Source: Lysinibacillus macroides (GTDB taxonomy: Bacteria > Bacillota > Bacilli > Bacillales_A > Planococcaceae). From it: DNA of 64,000 bases. Below, in pieces: positions 1 through 8,834 of this stretch. Positions within the stretch are counted from its first letter, which is position 1; every line of letters begins with the position of its first letter. The stretch is from positions 124,001-188,000 of the forward strand of contig NZ_LGCI01000005.1 of NCBI RefSeq assembly GCF_001281525.1, in the 5' to 3' direction. The position numbers were made by a program, and so were the translations under genes. Below the pieces are notes generated by a model, which had not been told where the DNA came from, ran no database searches, and saw nothing but the letters and a program-made list of their open reading frames with translations.

Positions 1-800
1 CAATAGCAGATAATCGCTTCGCATTTGAATTTCAATGCAGTGCCATCTCTCACGAAAAATGGCAGCAGCGAACAACGGGCTATGAAAAACATCATATACA
101 GCCAGTTTGGCTTTTTCAAACACCCTCACAAAAACAAACAATAAACGGCATTAGCAAACTTAAAATTTCTCCATTACTCCAAAAAGCATTGATATCAACT
201 AAAACAGAATTCCCTTATTTAATCACCTATAATGCGTTAACAGCAAAATTTATCTATTGGACGAATCTTCTCCATGTTCATGGGCATACTTTTATAGGCA
301 AAGTACAAGAAATTCCTCTAGCTAAGCAATGTTTTCCGTTTTACCAACCTACATGTATTACCCAGCAAGAGTTTCAGCAGTATTGGCAGCTTTATAAAGA
401 CGCTTGTAGACAATTTGCGTATGGGCGATTACTGTATAGTAAAAAAGGTGTGCAAGATCCATTTTTACGATATTGTTATGAATTACAGCTTTCACCCAGT
501 GCTATCCCTTTATTTATTGGCATACCCGTCAAAGAAGGGGCTGCTATTCCTTTATGTGCTAGTGAATGGCAAATAATGCTGCTCCATTTTAGTAAGCAAT
601 TATGCTTACAACCTCATGTATTAACAAGAGATCATATTGAACATTTTTTAAATAAACATAAGCTTGAAGTAACAGAGCAAGCCATAAAGGCTGTTCAATC
701 CTATAGTCTTTTATGGAAGGCTATTGATGATAAACAAGACTTGTCAGATATTTGTGAGCAAGTCTATGTACAATTAGTTGCAATTGCCACAATATACTGA
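1..800 (+). CDS. coiA: Competence protein CoiA, 5' end outside window
   Basis: Partial gene. The reading frame is open from base 3 with no start inside the window, so the N-terminus lies upstream. The visible part begins with a stretch containing FEFQCSAIS, followed by RTTGY and then PVWLF; this pattern is typical of the nuclease-like core of CoiA. CoiA is a cytosolic protein induced in competence and needed for processing or recombination of transforming DNA. The next gene is pepF, as in Bacillus and staphylococci, which supports the call. The C-terminal ~200 residues are poorly conserved in the family and show no clear motif. An internal ATG at 189 is not the true start, because the conserved core lies upstream of it. 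Confidence 0.85.
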   Translation, partial: IADNRFAFEFQCSAISHEKWQQRTTGYEKHHIQPVWLFQTPSQKQTINGISKLKISPLLQKALISTKTEFPYLITYNALTAKFIYWTNLLHVHGHTFIGKVQEIPLAKQCFPFYQPTCITQQEFQQYWQLYKDACRQFAYGRLLYSKKGVQDPFLRYCYELQLSPSAIPLFIGIPVKEGAAIPLCASEWQIMLLHFSKQLCLQPHVLTRDHIEHFLNKHKLEVTEQAIKAVQSYSLLWKAIDDKQDLSDICEQVYVQLVAIATIY

Positions 801-852
801 GAAAATATGAGAGTAAAAGGAAAAAAGCACATATAAAGGGGGGCTAGCATAT

Positions 853-2670
853 ATGGCTAGTAACAATAATCAGGTCTTACTGAGAAGTGAAGTACCAGAG
901 GCGCTAACTTGGCGTTTAGAGGATATTTTTGCCACAGATGCACTTTGGGAAGAGGAATTTAAAGAAGTTGCAGAGCTTGCCAAAAAAGCCTCTAGTTATG
1001 CAGGTACGCTTACTAATGGAGCAGCGGCATTATTGGCTACTTTACAGTATCACGATCATATTTATGAGCGTGCCATGAAGCTCTACACATATGCCCATAT
1101 GCGTTACGATCAAGACACAACAAATAGCCTATATCAGGATATGAACAGTCGTATTCAAACATTGGCAACAAATATTTCAGCTAGCCTATCATTCTTAACA
1201 CCTGAAATCCTAGCTTTAAGTGAAGAAACCATTGAAAGCTATTTAGCAGAAAATCAAGACCTGCAATTATATAAGCAATCGTTACAAGAAATTACAATGG
1301 CACGCCCACATGTTTTGCCAGCAGAACAAGAAGCATTATTAGCACAAATGGCAGAGGTCACTGGCACAGCTTCCAATACATTTGGCATGTTAAATAATGC
1401 CGATATGGAATTCCCTTATGTAAAGAACGAAGAGGGCGAAGAGGTACAGCTAACGCATGGTAACTATATTAAATTTTTAGAGAGCAAGGATCGTGCTGTA
1501 CGTGAAGGTGCATTTAAAGCCATGTATAAAACATATGGTAAATTTAAAAATACTTTCTCAGCAACGCTTACAGGCAATGTGAAGAAGCATAATGTGAGTG
1601 CACGTATTCGTCATTATGATTCTGCACGCCATGCAGCCATGTCGAATAACTTTATTCCGGAAAATGTTTATGACCAATTGGTTGAAACCATTCATAAGCA
1701 TTTACCAGCAATGCAACGCTATATTGCATTGCGTAAAAAGCTATTAGGTGTGGACGAGTTGCATATGTGGGATTTATTTGCACCGCTTGTGAAAGAAGTC
1801 GATATGAAGGTTACGTATGATGAAGCGCAAGAAATCTTAGTAAAGGCTTTAGCGCCATTAGGTAAGGAATATCAATCCATTGTTCAAAGTGGATTTGATC
1901 AGCGTTGGGTCGATGTGCTAGAGAATAAAGGGAAGCGCAGTGGAGCTTATTCATCAGGCACATATGGCACAAACCCCTATATTTTAATGAACTGGCAAGA
2001 CAATGTGAATAATTTATTTACATTGGCACATGAATTTGGACATAGTGTTCATAGCTATTATTCACGAAACAATCAGCCGTTTGTTTATGGCAACTATTCT
2101 ATCTTTGTAGCCGAGGTAGCCTCTACATGTAATGAAGAGCTACTAAATGATTATTTGCTGAAAACAATTGACGACCCACAGCAAAAAATTTATTTATTAA
2201 ATCATTGGCTAGATGGTTTTAGAAGCACGGTGTTTAGACAAACAATGTTTGCGGAATTTGAACATCTGATTCATCAAATGGATAGCAATGGCGAGGCTTT
2301 AACAGCAGAGCGTTTAACAGAGGTTTATTATGAGTTAAATAAAAAATACTTCGGTGATGATATTGTAGTGGATGAGGAAATCGGCTTAGAATGGGCACGT
2401 ATCCCGCATTTCTATTACAATTACTATGTTTATCAATATGCGACAGGTAAATCAGCGGCAACGGCATTAAGTAAGCAAATTTTAGAGGAGGGTGCGCCAG
2501 CTGTAGAACGTTATATTAATAACTTCTTAAAGGCAGGCTGCTCGGATTTCCCAATTGAAGTATTAAAGGCTGCAGGTGTTGATATGAATGTTGCGAAGCC
2601 AATTGATGATGCATGTAAAGTCTTTGAAGAACGTTTAAATGAATTAGAAAAATTATTGTTAGATAATTAA
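853..2670 (+). CDS. pepF: Oligoendopeptidase F (M3B metallopeptidase)
   Basis: A 605-residue cytosolic zinc metallopeptidase that hydrolyses short oligopeptides. The zinc-binding HExxH motif reads HEFGH at residues 393-397, and the downstream region with AEVASTCNE supplies the third zinc ligand expected of the M3 family. The length is normal for PepF. The ATG at 853 follows a G-rich ribosome-binding site (AAAGGGGGG) by about 11 bases. It lies 52 bp after coiA, the usual coiA-pepF pairing, and is followed by a hairpin terminator at 2676-2707. No signal peptide or membrane segment is visible. Confidence 0.95.
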   Translation: MASNNNQVLLRSEVPEALTWRLEDIFATDALWEEEFKEVAELAKKASSYAGTLTNGAAALLATLQYHDHIYERAMKLYTYAHMRYDQDTTNSLYQDMNSRIQTLATNISASLSFLTPEILALSEETIESYLAENQDLQLYKQSLQEITMARPHVLPAEQEALLAQMAEVTGTASNTFGMLNNADMEFPYVKNEEGEEVQLTHGNYIKFLESKDRAVREGAFKAMYKTYGKFKNTFSATLTGNVKKHNVSARIRHYDSARHAAMSNNFIPENVYDQLVETIHKHLPAMQRYIALRKKLLGVDELHMWDLFAPLVKEVDMKVTYDEAQEILVKALAPLGKEYQSIVQSGFDQRWVDVLENKGKRSGAYSSGTYGTNPYILMNWQDNVNNLFTLAHEFGHSVHSYYSRNNQPFVYGNYSIFVAEVASTCNEELLNDYLLKTIDDPQQKIYLLNHWLDGFRSTVFRQTMFAEFEHLIHQMDSNGEALTAERLTEVYYELNKKYFGDDIVVDEEIGLEWARIPHFYYNYYVYQYATGKSAATALSKQILEEGAPAVERYINNFLKAGCSDFPIEVLKAAGVDMNVAKPIDDACKVFEERLNELEKLLLDN

Positions 2671-2675
2671 TTGAT

Positions 2676-2707
2676 GAGGCTGTAGGACGATTCCTATAGC
2701 CTCTTTT
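2676..2707 (+). terminator. Intrinsic terminator after pepF
   Basis: GAGGCTGTAGGA pairs with TCCTATAGCCTC around a CGAT loop and runs into TTTT. It sits 5 bases after the pepF stop. Confidence 0.8.
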
Positions 2708-2845
2708 AAGTAGTGTTTAGATATTTTTGAAAAAAGAATAATGATTTTTTTTGATTTCCAAGTAGATTAAAAGTGTCAATCTTGGAAAAATACTGTTTGA
2801 AATCGCTTTCTATTTGACAAATTTGTGAAACTACTATTGGTTTCA

Positions 2846-2874
2846 TTGATATATATATTATTCCGTGATAAAGT
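2846..2874 (+). promoter_or_regulatory. SigA promoter of the RoxS/RsaE small RNA
   Basis: A -35 box TTGATA (2846-2851) is followed after 17 bases by an extended -10, TG-a-TAAAGT (2866-2874). Transcription would begin at about 2881, exactly where homology to RoxS begins. Upstream at 2821, TTTGTGAAAC resembles the ResD/SrrA-type half-sites that control this RNA in other Firmicutes; that part is inference. Confidence 0.65.
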
Positions 2875-2880
2875 AAGTCC

Positions 2881-2998
2881 TGTGAAATAAATCACAAAAC
2901 AAACATACACCCCTTTGTTTGAACGTGAACATTTCTCCCATCCCCTTTGTGAAAAAGAAGCGTCTCTATCGATCGAGGATAGAGGCGCTTCTTCGTTT
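2881..2998 (+). ncRNA. roxS: RoxS / RsaE regulatory small RNA
   Basis: From memory of the staphylococcal RsaE and Bacillus RoxS sequences, this stretch matches the conserved core: a 5' hairpin GTGAAATAAATCAC, then AACAAACATAC, a C-rich CCCCTTTGTTTGAA, and a second C-rich motif TCCCATCCCCTTTG. The 3' end is a strong hairpin (2955-2993, arms AAGAAGCG..CTCTATC and GATAGAG.CGCTTCTT). In relatives this RNA pairs through its C-rich loops with Shine-Dalgarno sequences of central-metabolism and redox mRNAs, and it lies between pepF and yjbH, as here. The terminal U-run is short and broken (CGTTTCT). Confidence 0.85.
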
Positions 2999-3028
2999 CT
3001 ATACAAGAAAAAAGTATCCTCTTAAAAC

Positions 3029-3072
3029 TAAAATAAGCGCCAGTGCAGTATACTGCACTGGCGCTTATTTTA
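3029..3072 (-). terminator. Perfect 44-bp palindromic terminator after yjbH
   Basis: The sequence is a perfect inverted repeat centred between 3050 and 3051, with a GC-rich core (GCGCCAGTGCAG) and A/T outer arms that give a U-run on either strand. It lies 13 bases beyond the yjbH stop and can end transcription from both sides. Confidence 0.85.
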
Positions 3073-3084
3073 TCTAATAAACTA

Positions 3085-3894
3085 TTATTTAAGACGCCAT
3101 AATGTAGCGTGAGTTGTCTGGATTCGTTCAATTTTTTGTTGCAGCATACGCTTCTTTAGTTCGCGTTCTGCTGCTTGCTCTGTTAATGAATAAATAAAGG
3201 CAATTTCATTTGTAGAAAGTGTATGGAATTTAGAAAATAAGTCCTCAATTGTTGGTAATGGCTGACGTACAAGCTGCTCACTCAGCATCTCTTGTAAAAT
3301 ATGTTCGTAAACTTCATAGGCATAACTGCCGCTGACTTTTAGCCCCTCATCTTCAATGCATTCATTGAAAAATACAATACTCGGTACTTCATCAACTTCC
3401 ATTTCACGCTTAATATATAAATCACATTGAAAAGCTCGTGCTGCTTCCTTTGAACCAAAGTCCACCGTAAACTCATTCATATCAAGCTGAACATCCTCAG
3501 CAATTTTTAATAGCGTTGCATAAGAGTTGACATCTTGATAATTGAGTAAGACGTATTCCTGTAATTTTGACAAATAGCGCGTACCTGCACGTTTCCCCTG
3601 TAATTCGGCTGCTTTAATCGCAATAGATGGTAAAACAGGATGATTAATATCAAGTTCTATGCCAGATATACAACCTTTGACACGTTTACTTAAGCAGTTT
3701 AAAGAAGTAAGTTCTGTGCTTAAAACGAAGCGCCATGTAAAGTAATGGTTGTATTCAAGCTGTAGCTTACGAAGAGTAGCCTGCATACTAAAAGCTTCAG
3801 GGCATAGTGGATCTATGAAAATATACAATTCAATTGGCTTATTAGTAGTAGAGATTGTTGGTACTGGCTCTTGTATCATTTGAATATTATTCAC
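3085..3894 (-). CDS. yjbH: YjbH/SpxH, DsbA-like adaptor for Spx proteolysis
   Basis: About 269 residues from a GTG start at 3894, chosen because GAGGGGG lies 9 bases upstream; an ATG 24 bases further upstream would put this ribosome-binding site inside the gene. The GTG overlaps the end of yjbI. The family has a thioredoxin/DsbA fold and delivers the oxidative-stress regulator Spx to ClpXP. The N-terminal active-site region reads YIFIDPLCPEAFS. Relatives usually carry CPEC here, so the second cysteine appears replaced by alanine. The C-terminal half is charged and helical. It forms an operon with yjbI, as in Bacillus. Confidence 0.85.
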   Translation of the reverse strand: MNNIQMIQEPVPTISTTNKPIELYIFIDPLCPEAFSMQATLRKLQLEYNHYFTWRFVLSTELTSLNCLSKRVKGCISGIELDINHPVLPSIAIKAAELQGKRAGTRYLSKLQEYVLLNYQDVNSYATLLKIAEDVQLDMNEFTVDFGSKEAARAFQCDLYIKREMEVDEVPSIVFFNECIEDEGLKVSGSYAYEVYEHILQEMLSEQLVRQPLPTIEDLFSKFHTLSTNEIAFIYSLTEQAAERELKKRMLQQKIERIQTTHATLWRLK

Positions 3895-4294
3895 GTAACA
3901 ATTCCCCCTCATCGTCATTTGGCGTATTAACCATGTGATGAGCTGTTAATACTAGGCGTTGATAATAAGTTTCACGGAATTTCCCTTCTAAGCCCACCTC
4001 ATCCATTGCTTCAGCCATGCATTCTAGCCACGCTTGTGCACGGTCTGGTGTAATTGGAAAATTCATATGACGTGCACGCATCATTGGATGTCCGTGTTCT
4101 TCAGTAAAAAGATTGGGTCCACCTAAATATTGTGTTTGAAATTGAATTTGTTTACGGATTGTCTCTGTTAAATCTTTCGGAAAAATTGGGATAAGATCAG
4201 GATGCTGAGCAACTCTTTTATAGAAAGCATGAATAAGTTCTGACAGTTTTTCAGCTCCCAGCTCCTCATAAGGAACAGTGTATTTTCGATTCAT
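3887..4294 (-). CDS. yjbI: Truncated haemoglobin (group II, HbO type)
   Basis: A 135-residue globin. The stretch FPKDLTETIRKQIQFQTQYLGGP, followed by EHGHPMMRARH, is typical of group II truncated haemoglobins, where a histidine in the latter segment is expected as the proximal heme ligand. Its role is oxygen or NO/peroxide chemistry in the cytosol; in Bacillus it is co-transcribed with yjbH. The ATG at 4294 follows AAAGGAGC. The stop codon overlaps the yjbH GTG, so the two are translationally coupled. The intergenic region upstream carries a 9-bp inverted repeat (4325-4349). Confidence 0.9.
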   Translation of the reverse strand: MNRKYTVPYEELGAEKLSELIHAFYKRVAQHPDLIPIFPKDLTETIRKQIQFQTQYLGGPNLFTEEHGHPMMRARHMNFPITPDRAQAWLECMAEAMDEVGLEGKFRETYYQRLVLTAHHMVNTPNDDEGELLRE

Positions 4295-4324
4295 AAATTA
4301 TATGCTCCTTTTATTCTTTATAGC

Positions 4325-4349
4325 ATAAAGTATTATTTCGATACTTTAT
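4325..4349 (-). promoter_or_regulatory. Inverted repeat upstream of yjbI-yjbH
   Basis: ATAAAGTAT (4325-4333) and its exact complement ATACTTTAT (4341-4349) are separated by 7 bases, about 30 bp before the yjbI start. It is A/T-rich and has no U-run, so an operator is more likely than a terminator. I do not recognise the cognate regulator. Confidence 0.4.
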
Positions 4350-4452
4350 CACCACAAAAATGTGAAATTCTTGTGTCTATCCTCATTCTATCAACGTCTT
4401 TTCGTTTACACAAATAAAGCGCTCTTACGAATTGTTGTTCGCTATAAACGCA

Positions 4453-4480
4453 CAAATTTCACCACAAAGGGTGAAATTTG
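4453..4480. repeat. Hairpin between yjbJ and yjbI
   Basis: CAAATTTCACC (4453-4463) pairs perfectly with GGTGAAATTTG (4470-4480) around a 6-base loop. It lies just beyond the yjbJ stop on the minus strand. No U-run follows on that strand, so it may be a processed 3' end or a weak terminator. Confidence 0.45.
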
Positions 4481-4501
4481 CGAAAAAACATGATGATGTG
4501 C

Positions 4502-5296
4502 TTACACGGTGAAGTAATTCATTACTTTTTTGACATAATTCTGTGTTTCTTTGAAAGGTGGAATGCCCCCATATTTTGTAACACGGGAAGCGCCTGCATT
4601 ATAGGCAGCTAATGCCAATGTTGGATCATTGTTAAACTTATCAAGCATTTGACGCAAATAGTTAGCACCAGCCATAATGTTTTGTTCTGGATCAAAGGCG
4701 TTGGTAACCCCTAAATATTGCGCGGTTTTAGGCATTAATTGCATTAAGCCCTGTGCTCCAGCACGACTTACGACTGTTGGATTAAAATTAGATTCTTGTT
4801 TGATGACAGCTGCAATTAATTTAGCAGGTACATGATAAGTGGCCGCAGCTTTTTCAATAATCGCAGCATACTGATTGGCTCCTGCTAATGTATTTGCATA
4901 GGCTGTTGAGCCAATTACATCACCAGAGACATAGGAATCAAGCTTTGTATTTATATGGCTATTGGCTAGTGCCTGCTTAACGGATTCAGGTATGAATACA
5001 GCATTAGACCCTTTGTATAGCAGTGACTCCAAAGTGTTTTGGTCTGATAAAGAAGTAAGTTGCCCTAGTTGATTGGAAAAATCAGTATAGTTAGTTGTGC
5101 CTGTTGCAAGTAAACTAGATAATTTTGCATTATTAGCTGTCGATGCATCCCCCAATATTTCATGAATCATGTCAGAAAAGATCGTATTATTACTGGTTAA
5201 ACTGTTTGTTGAGGAACTTGAGGTAGCTCCTAATGTTTGTAATGCTTGAATTTCGAGTAAAGATTTTAGTGATTGGATATCCAAGGAGTCCGTCAC
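4502..5296 (-). CDS. yjbJ: Lytic transglycosylase (SLT domain), YjbJ
   Basis: 264 residues. The C-terminal ~115 residues form an SLT-type lytic transglycosylase domain: IIEKAAATYHVPAKLIAAVIKQES carries the catalytic glutamate in KQESNF, followed by GAQGLMQLMPKTA and LALAAYNAG. The enzyme cleaves the glycan strand of peptidoglycan to 1,6-anhydro ends. The N-terminal 130 residues are Ser/Thr/Asn-rich without a clear domain. No classical signal peptide is seen, which is also true of Bacillus YjbJ. The start is uncertain: the GTG at 5296 abuts AAGGAAG, while a TTG four codons later (5284) has better spacing. Confidence 0.85.
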   Translation of the reverse strand: MTDSLDIQSLKSLLEIQALQTLGATSSSSTNSLTSNNTIFSDMIHEILGDASTANNAKLSSLLATGTTNYTDFSNQLGQLTSLSDQNTLESLLYKGSNAVFIPESVKQALANSHINTKLDSYVSGDVIGSTAYANTLAGANQYAAIIEKAAATYHVPAKLIAAVIKQESNFNPTVVSRAGAQGLMQLMPKTAQYLGVTNAFDPEQNIMAGANYLRQMLDKFNNDPTLALAAYNAGASRVTKYGGIPPFKETQNYVKKVMNYFTV

Positions 5297-5306
5297 CTTC
5301 CTTTTT

Positions 5307-5897
5307 TCATAAGGATTTTTGTGCTTGTAATGCCTTCATAAAGCGAGCAATTTTTTTATTTGTGTTATGCTTTTGAATACCGTATTGTTGTAAAAAATTG
5401 TCGAAAATGGTCTTTCCTTTTATTGCATCATTTGTTTCATATTCTACCTCATAATCATCGCACTGCAAATAGTAAGAATGATCAAAAACAAGAAGTCCCT
5501 CTCGATACGGAATTTCAACGCGGTCTGTTGTCAGGGAGCCGAATACATATAGTTGCTCTAACGGAACATTGTGAAGCGCCAGTCTTTTCGCTACTTCTTG
5601 TGCATAAAAGCCCTCGCCCTTCAGCATTTTTTTTGCCTGCTCTGCGGTTAATTCATCGGTTGTTTCGAGGTGAATATGTTCTGCATTTTTTTCCTTCAGT
5701 GTACATTCATAATAATGATTGATCTGTCTAATTCGTAGCCCACTTTGCAGATTTCGAATAGCCTGAGTAGGTGTATCAAAATAATGATTTGTTTGACGAT
5801 GGATAACATCTGTGTGGATATGGAAAGCTTGTAATAATTGCTCGTATTGCTGTTTTGTTAAGAGGTTTTTAAACTCAATTTCAATTTCTTGTGCCAT
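5307..5897 (-). CDS. yjbK: CYTH-domain (triphosphate tunnel metalloenzyme) protein
   Basis: 196 residues. The N-terminus MAQEIEIEFKNLL carries the ExExK signature of CYTH proteins, and alternating charged strands (RQTNHYFDTP, GLRIRQINHYYECTLKEK) fit the eight-strand tunnel that binds triphosphates with divalent metal. Bacillus YjbK is of this family; the likely substrate is an inorganic or nucleoside triphosphate. It ends 10 bp before yjbJ and probably shares its transcript. The location next to the alarmone synthetase gene suggests a nucleotide-related role, but this is inference. Confidence 0.8.
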   Translation of the reverse strand: MAQEIEIEFKNLLTKQQYEQLLQAFHIHTDVIHRQTNHYFDTPTQAIRNLQSGLRIRQINHYYECTLKEKNAEHIHLETTDELTAEQAKKMLKGEGFYAQEVAKRLALHNVPLEQLYVFGSLTTDRVEIPYREGLLVFDHSYYLQCDDYEVEYETNDAIKGKTIFDNFLQQYGIQKHNTNKKIARFMKALQAQKSL

Positions 5898-6024
5898 ATA
5901 TAGTCACCGCTTTTATTTTTTATTTTTCATTCATTGTTTTGCTTGATTTAATATTTACACACTGCAACTATTTACCCTGTGTGCTAAAATAAGAGAGAGA
6001 GTACAACGAAAAGGGGAACCGCAT

Positions 6025-6408
6025 GTGCGTAAAATTTATACAATAGAAACATCAAATTTTGAACAAGATCAACTTCATTTTAGTTTAAACGACAATGAAG
6101 AAAAATTACAGTTAAAACCTGCTGGACAGCTCATTGCAGATTCTGATGACTTTGCATTTGTTTATTTACTGGATGCAGGCGAAGACTATCATTACTTGCG
6201 TTTTCCACTGAGTAGTTGGGAAAATCTTGTACATATTTTGCAAAAAAAAGAAAACCCCATACTGCGAATTGGGGAAGCAAGTATTGAGCTGACAAATTTC
6301 TACGATGAATTGGAAATGCTCGTGTATAATATTGAGGGGAATTTCAATTATGGGGCAGAATTTGTCCAAGCGGTGGAACAACATTTTAGAGCAATTCTTG
6401 CTGAATAG
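6025..6408 (+). CDS. yjbL: UPF0738 family protein (YjbL-like)
   Basis: 127 residues from a GTG at 6025, preceded at 8 bases by AAGGGGA; an overlapping ATG at 6023 is out of frame. The protein is acidic, without signal or membrane segments, and matches the length and position of Bacillus YjbL, directly before the alarmone synthetase. Its function is unknown. The best conserved-looking part is LRFPLSSWENL followed by an acidic C-terminal half (ELTNFYDELEMLVYNIEGN). Confidence 0.7.
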   Translation: MRKIYTIETSNFEQDQLHFSLNDNEEKLQLKPAGQLIADSDDFAFVYLLDAGEDYHYLRFPLSSWENLVHILQKKENPILRIGEASIELTNFYDELEMLVYNIEGNFNYGAEFVQAVEQHFRAILAE

Positions 6409-6461
6409 AAAGACATAACGAACAGACGGTGTTCGCTATCGAATGTCGGGAGGTTTTTGCG

Positions 6462-7130
6462 ATGGGGCAGTGGGAAATCTTTTTAAGTCCTTATAAACAG
6501 GCAGTAGATGAATTAAAAGTAAAGCTAAAGGGGATGCGCTCCCAATTTGGAATTATTAATACCAATTCGCCGGTTGAGTTTGTCACAGGACGTGTTAAGC
6601 CTTTAGCAAGTATATATGATAAAACATTAGAAAAGGGACTAGCATTTGAGCCTTCTAAACAGCTTGGTGACGAACTCGGTGATATTGCTGGGCTTCGTAT
6701 TATGTGCCAATTTGTTGATGATATTGCGACAGTTACAGAGCTAATTCGTCAACGAAATGATATGCGTGTAGTGGAAGAACGGGATTATATTACACATAAT
6801 AAGCCAAGTGGCTACCGCTCCTACCATATGATTGTTGAATATCCTGTTGAAACCATTCAGGGGAAAAAGGTAGTGTTAGCGGAAATTCAAATACGAACAC
6901 TCGCAATGAATTTTTGGGCATCGATTGAGCATTCCTTAAATTATAAATATAAGGGTATGTTTCCAGAGGAAATTAAAAATCGTCTACAAAGTGCAGCAGA
7001 GGCAGCATTTCGCTTGGATGAAGAAATGTCATCGATTCGCAGTGAAATTCAAGAGGCGCAAGCTTATTTTAGTGAATATAAAGAAGCATCGAATCCTAGT
7101 TTACTATCGGAAAAGGAGCGTGACACATAA
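6462..7130 (+). CDS. sasB: Small alarmone synthetase (GTP pyrophosphokinase, YjbM/RelQ)
   Basis: 222 residues from the ATG at 6462, chosen because GGGAGG lies 8 bases upstream; the frame stays open upstream without a ribosome-binding site. It is a single RelA/SpoT synthetase domain without hydrolase or TGS domains. [36 protein letters not shown] and [12 protein letters not shown] are the expected nucleotide- and magnesium-binding segments. It makes (p)ppGpp from ATP and GDP/GTP. Its stop overlaps the nadK start (TAATG), as in the Bacillus yjbM-nadK operon. Confidence 0.92.
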   Translation: MGQWEIFLSPYKQAVDELKVKLKGMRSQFGIINTNSPVEFVTGRVKPLASIYDKTLEKGLAFEPSKQLGDELGDIAGLRIMCQFVDDIATVTELIRQRNDMRVVEERDYITHNKPSGYRSYHMIVEYPVETIQGKKVVLAEIQIRTLAMNFWASIEHSLNYKYKGMFPEEIKNRLQSAAEAAFRLDEEMSSIRSEIQEAQAYFSEYKEASNPSLLSEKERDT

Positions 7131-7924
7131 TGAAATTTTCAATTCAATCACGTAGAGATGCGCAATCCAATGAACTAGCAGAGTTAGCTAAAACCTATTT
7201 GCAGGATTTCGGTCTAACGTATGATGAGGAAACACCAGAAATTGTTGTTTCGATTGGTGGAGACGGTACACTTTTACATGCCTTTCATCGCTATTTGCAT
7301 TTATTAGATCAGGTAGCATTTGTCGGTATCCATACAGGACATTTAGGCTTTTATGCGGATTGGAAGCCATCTGAATTAGAAAAGCTAGTGCTGTCCATTG
7401 CGAAAAAGGACTTTAATGTTGTGGAATATCCATTATTAGAGGTGAAGGTAGAGCATCATAATGCTGACTCAAATACGTATCTCGCCTTAAATGAAGCTAC
7501 TGTCAAATCACCTGATGTTACGCTGGTGATGGATGTTGAGTTAAATGGCAATCAATTTGAACGTTTTCGAGGAGATGGGCTTTGTGTGTCAACGCCATCT
7601 GGTAGTACAGCCTATAATAAAGCGCTTGGAGGAGCCATTATCCATCCAACATTAGCAGCGCTCCAAGTGACTGAAATCGCCTCGATTAATAATCGTGTGT
7701 TCCGAACAGTTGGCTCACCATTAATTTTACCAGCCCACCATCATTGCGTATTGCGTCCAGTAAATGATCAGAATTTTAATATGACTGTTGACCATTTGCA
7801 AATTACGCAAGGCGATGTCAAGGCGATTGCTTTTAATGTTGCCAATGAAAAGGTACGATTTGCACGATTCCGTCCATTCCCATTTTGGGAGCGCGTGCAT
7901 GAATCATTTGTAGCGAATGAATAA
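7130..7924 (+). CDS. nadK: NAD kinase
   Basis: 264 residues. The GGDGT motif (residues 43-47, [11 protein letters not shown]) and the downstream [22 protein letters not shown] segment are diagnostic of ATP-NAD kinases, which phosphorylate NAD+ to NADP+ in the cytosol. The ATG overlaps the sasB stop by one base, and its 3' end overlaps the next gene by 8 bases, so the three genes form one tight operon. The length is typical for Firmicutes. Confidence 0.96.
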   Translation: MKFSIQSRRDAQSNELAELAKTYLQDFGLTYDEETPEIVVSIGGDGTLLHAFHRYLHLLDQVAFVGIHTGHLGFYADWKPSELEKLVLSIAKKDFNVVEYPLLEVKVEHHNADSNTYLALNEATVKSPDVTLVMDVELNGNQFERFRGDGLCVSTPSGSTAYNKALGGAIIHPTLAALQVTEIASINNRVFRTVGSPLILPAHHHCVLRPVNDQNFNMTVDHLQITQGDVKAIAFNVANEKVRFARFRPFPFWERVHESFVANE

Positions 7925-8834
7925 AATGGACCCAAGATTTACATTGCAATTTATCGCTAAAAAAGACGGTCAATTGTTAAGAGAGGCTCTTCAGGAATGG
8001 CGTATTTCTAAGCGTGCCGTAACAGCTATTAAATTTGATGGTGGCTTATTGACAGTCAATGGTGTGGAGCACAATGTCAGATATATTCTTCAGCTTGGTG
8101 ATTGTGTGGAGGTAACATTTCCACCAGAGAAAAAAAGTGATGGGCTTGCGGTTGAGCATGGTGATTTAACCATTGTTTATGAGGATGAAGCGATTCTAAT
8201 AGTAGAGAAGCCTGCTCATCAAAATACGATTCCCTCACGGGAGCATCCAACTGGTAGTATTGCAAATCTGGTGTGTGGCCACTTTCAGCAGCAGGGTTTA
8301 GCATCTACCGCTCATATTGTGACAAGGCTGGATCATGATACATCGGGTTTACTGTGTATCGCTAAGCATGCATATATTCATCATCTAACAGGACTTGCGC
8401 AGCGCAGTAGAGAAATTTCAAGAAAATATGAGGCAATTGTGCATGGTCATATCGAACACGATAGCCAATCCATTATAGCACCTATAGGTCGTAAAAAAAC
8501 GAGTATTATTGAGCGAGAGGTACGTGCAGATGGGCAATACGCACAGACAGATGTCACCGTGTTAAAACGCTTTTTTCTCAATTCTGAACCAATGACCTAT
8601 ATACGCCTGCAATTGCATACAGGGCGTACCCATCAAATTCGGGTGCATATGGCTTATCTGGGACATCCCCTTGTTGGTGATGATCTTTATGGAGGAAGTC
8701 GTCATTTTATTGACCGTCAAGCCCTGCATTGTGTATCTCTCGAGATAGCGCATCCGTTAACAAATGAGCCTTTACAATTCACAAGTATGCTACCTGACGA
8801 TATGCTTAGGCTAGTAAAGCTATCCTGTCTATAA
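7917..8834 (+). CDS. yjbO: RluA/RluD-family 23S rRNA pseudouridine synthase
   Basis: 305 residues. The catalytic aspartate lies in [10 protein letters not shown] at about residue 139. The N-terminal ~60 residues ([19 protein letters not shown]) form a divergent S4-like RNA-binding region. [27 protein letters not shown] is the conserved C-terminal signature. It isomerises uridine in rRNA. The ATG at 7917 overlaps the end of nadK; a second in-frame ATG at 7926 is possible. It is the last gene of the operon, followed by a weak hairpin at 8931-8958. Confidence 0.92.
   Translation: MNKMDPRFTLQFIAKKDGQLLREALQEWRISKRAVTAIKFDGGLLTVNGVEHNVRYILQLGDCVEVTFPPEKKSDGLAVEHGDLTIVYEDEAILIVEKPAHQNTIPSREHPTGSIANLVCGHFQQQGLASTAHIVTRLDHDTSGLLCIAKHAYIHHLTGLAQRSREISRKYEAIVHGHIEHDSQSIIAPIGRKKTSIIEREVRADGQYAQTDVTVLKRFFLNSEPMTYIRLQLHTGRTHQIRVHMAYLGHPLVGDDLYGGSRHFIDRQALHCVSLEIAHPLTNEPLQFTSMLPDDMLRLVKLSCL

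Noticed and set aside
5394-5405. TTGTCGAA Spo0A-like box
   Set aside because: Inside the yjbK coding sequence with no promoter or second box.
8733-8750. MhqR-like palindrome TATCTC-TC-GAGATA
   Set aside because: It lies inside the yjbO coding region and has a 2-base gap between the TATCTC and GAGATA arms, where the MhqR box has six bases.
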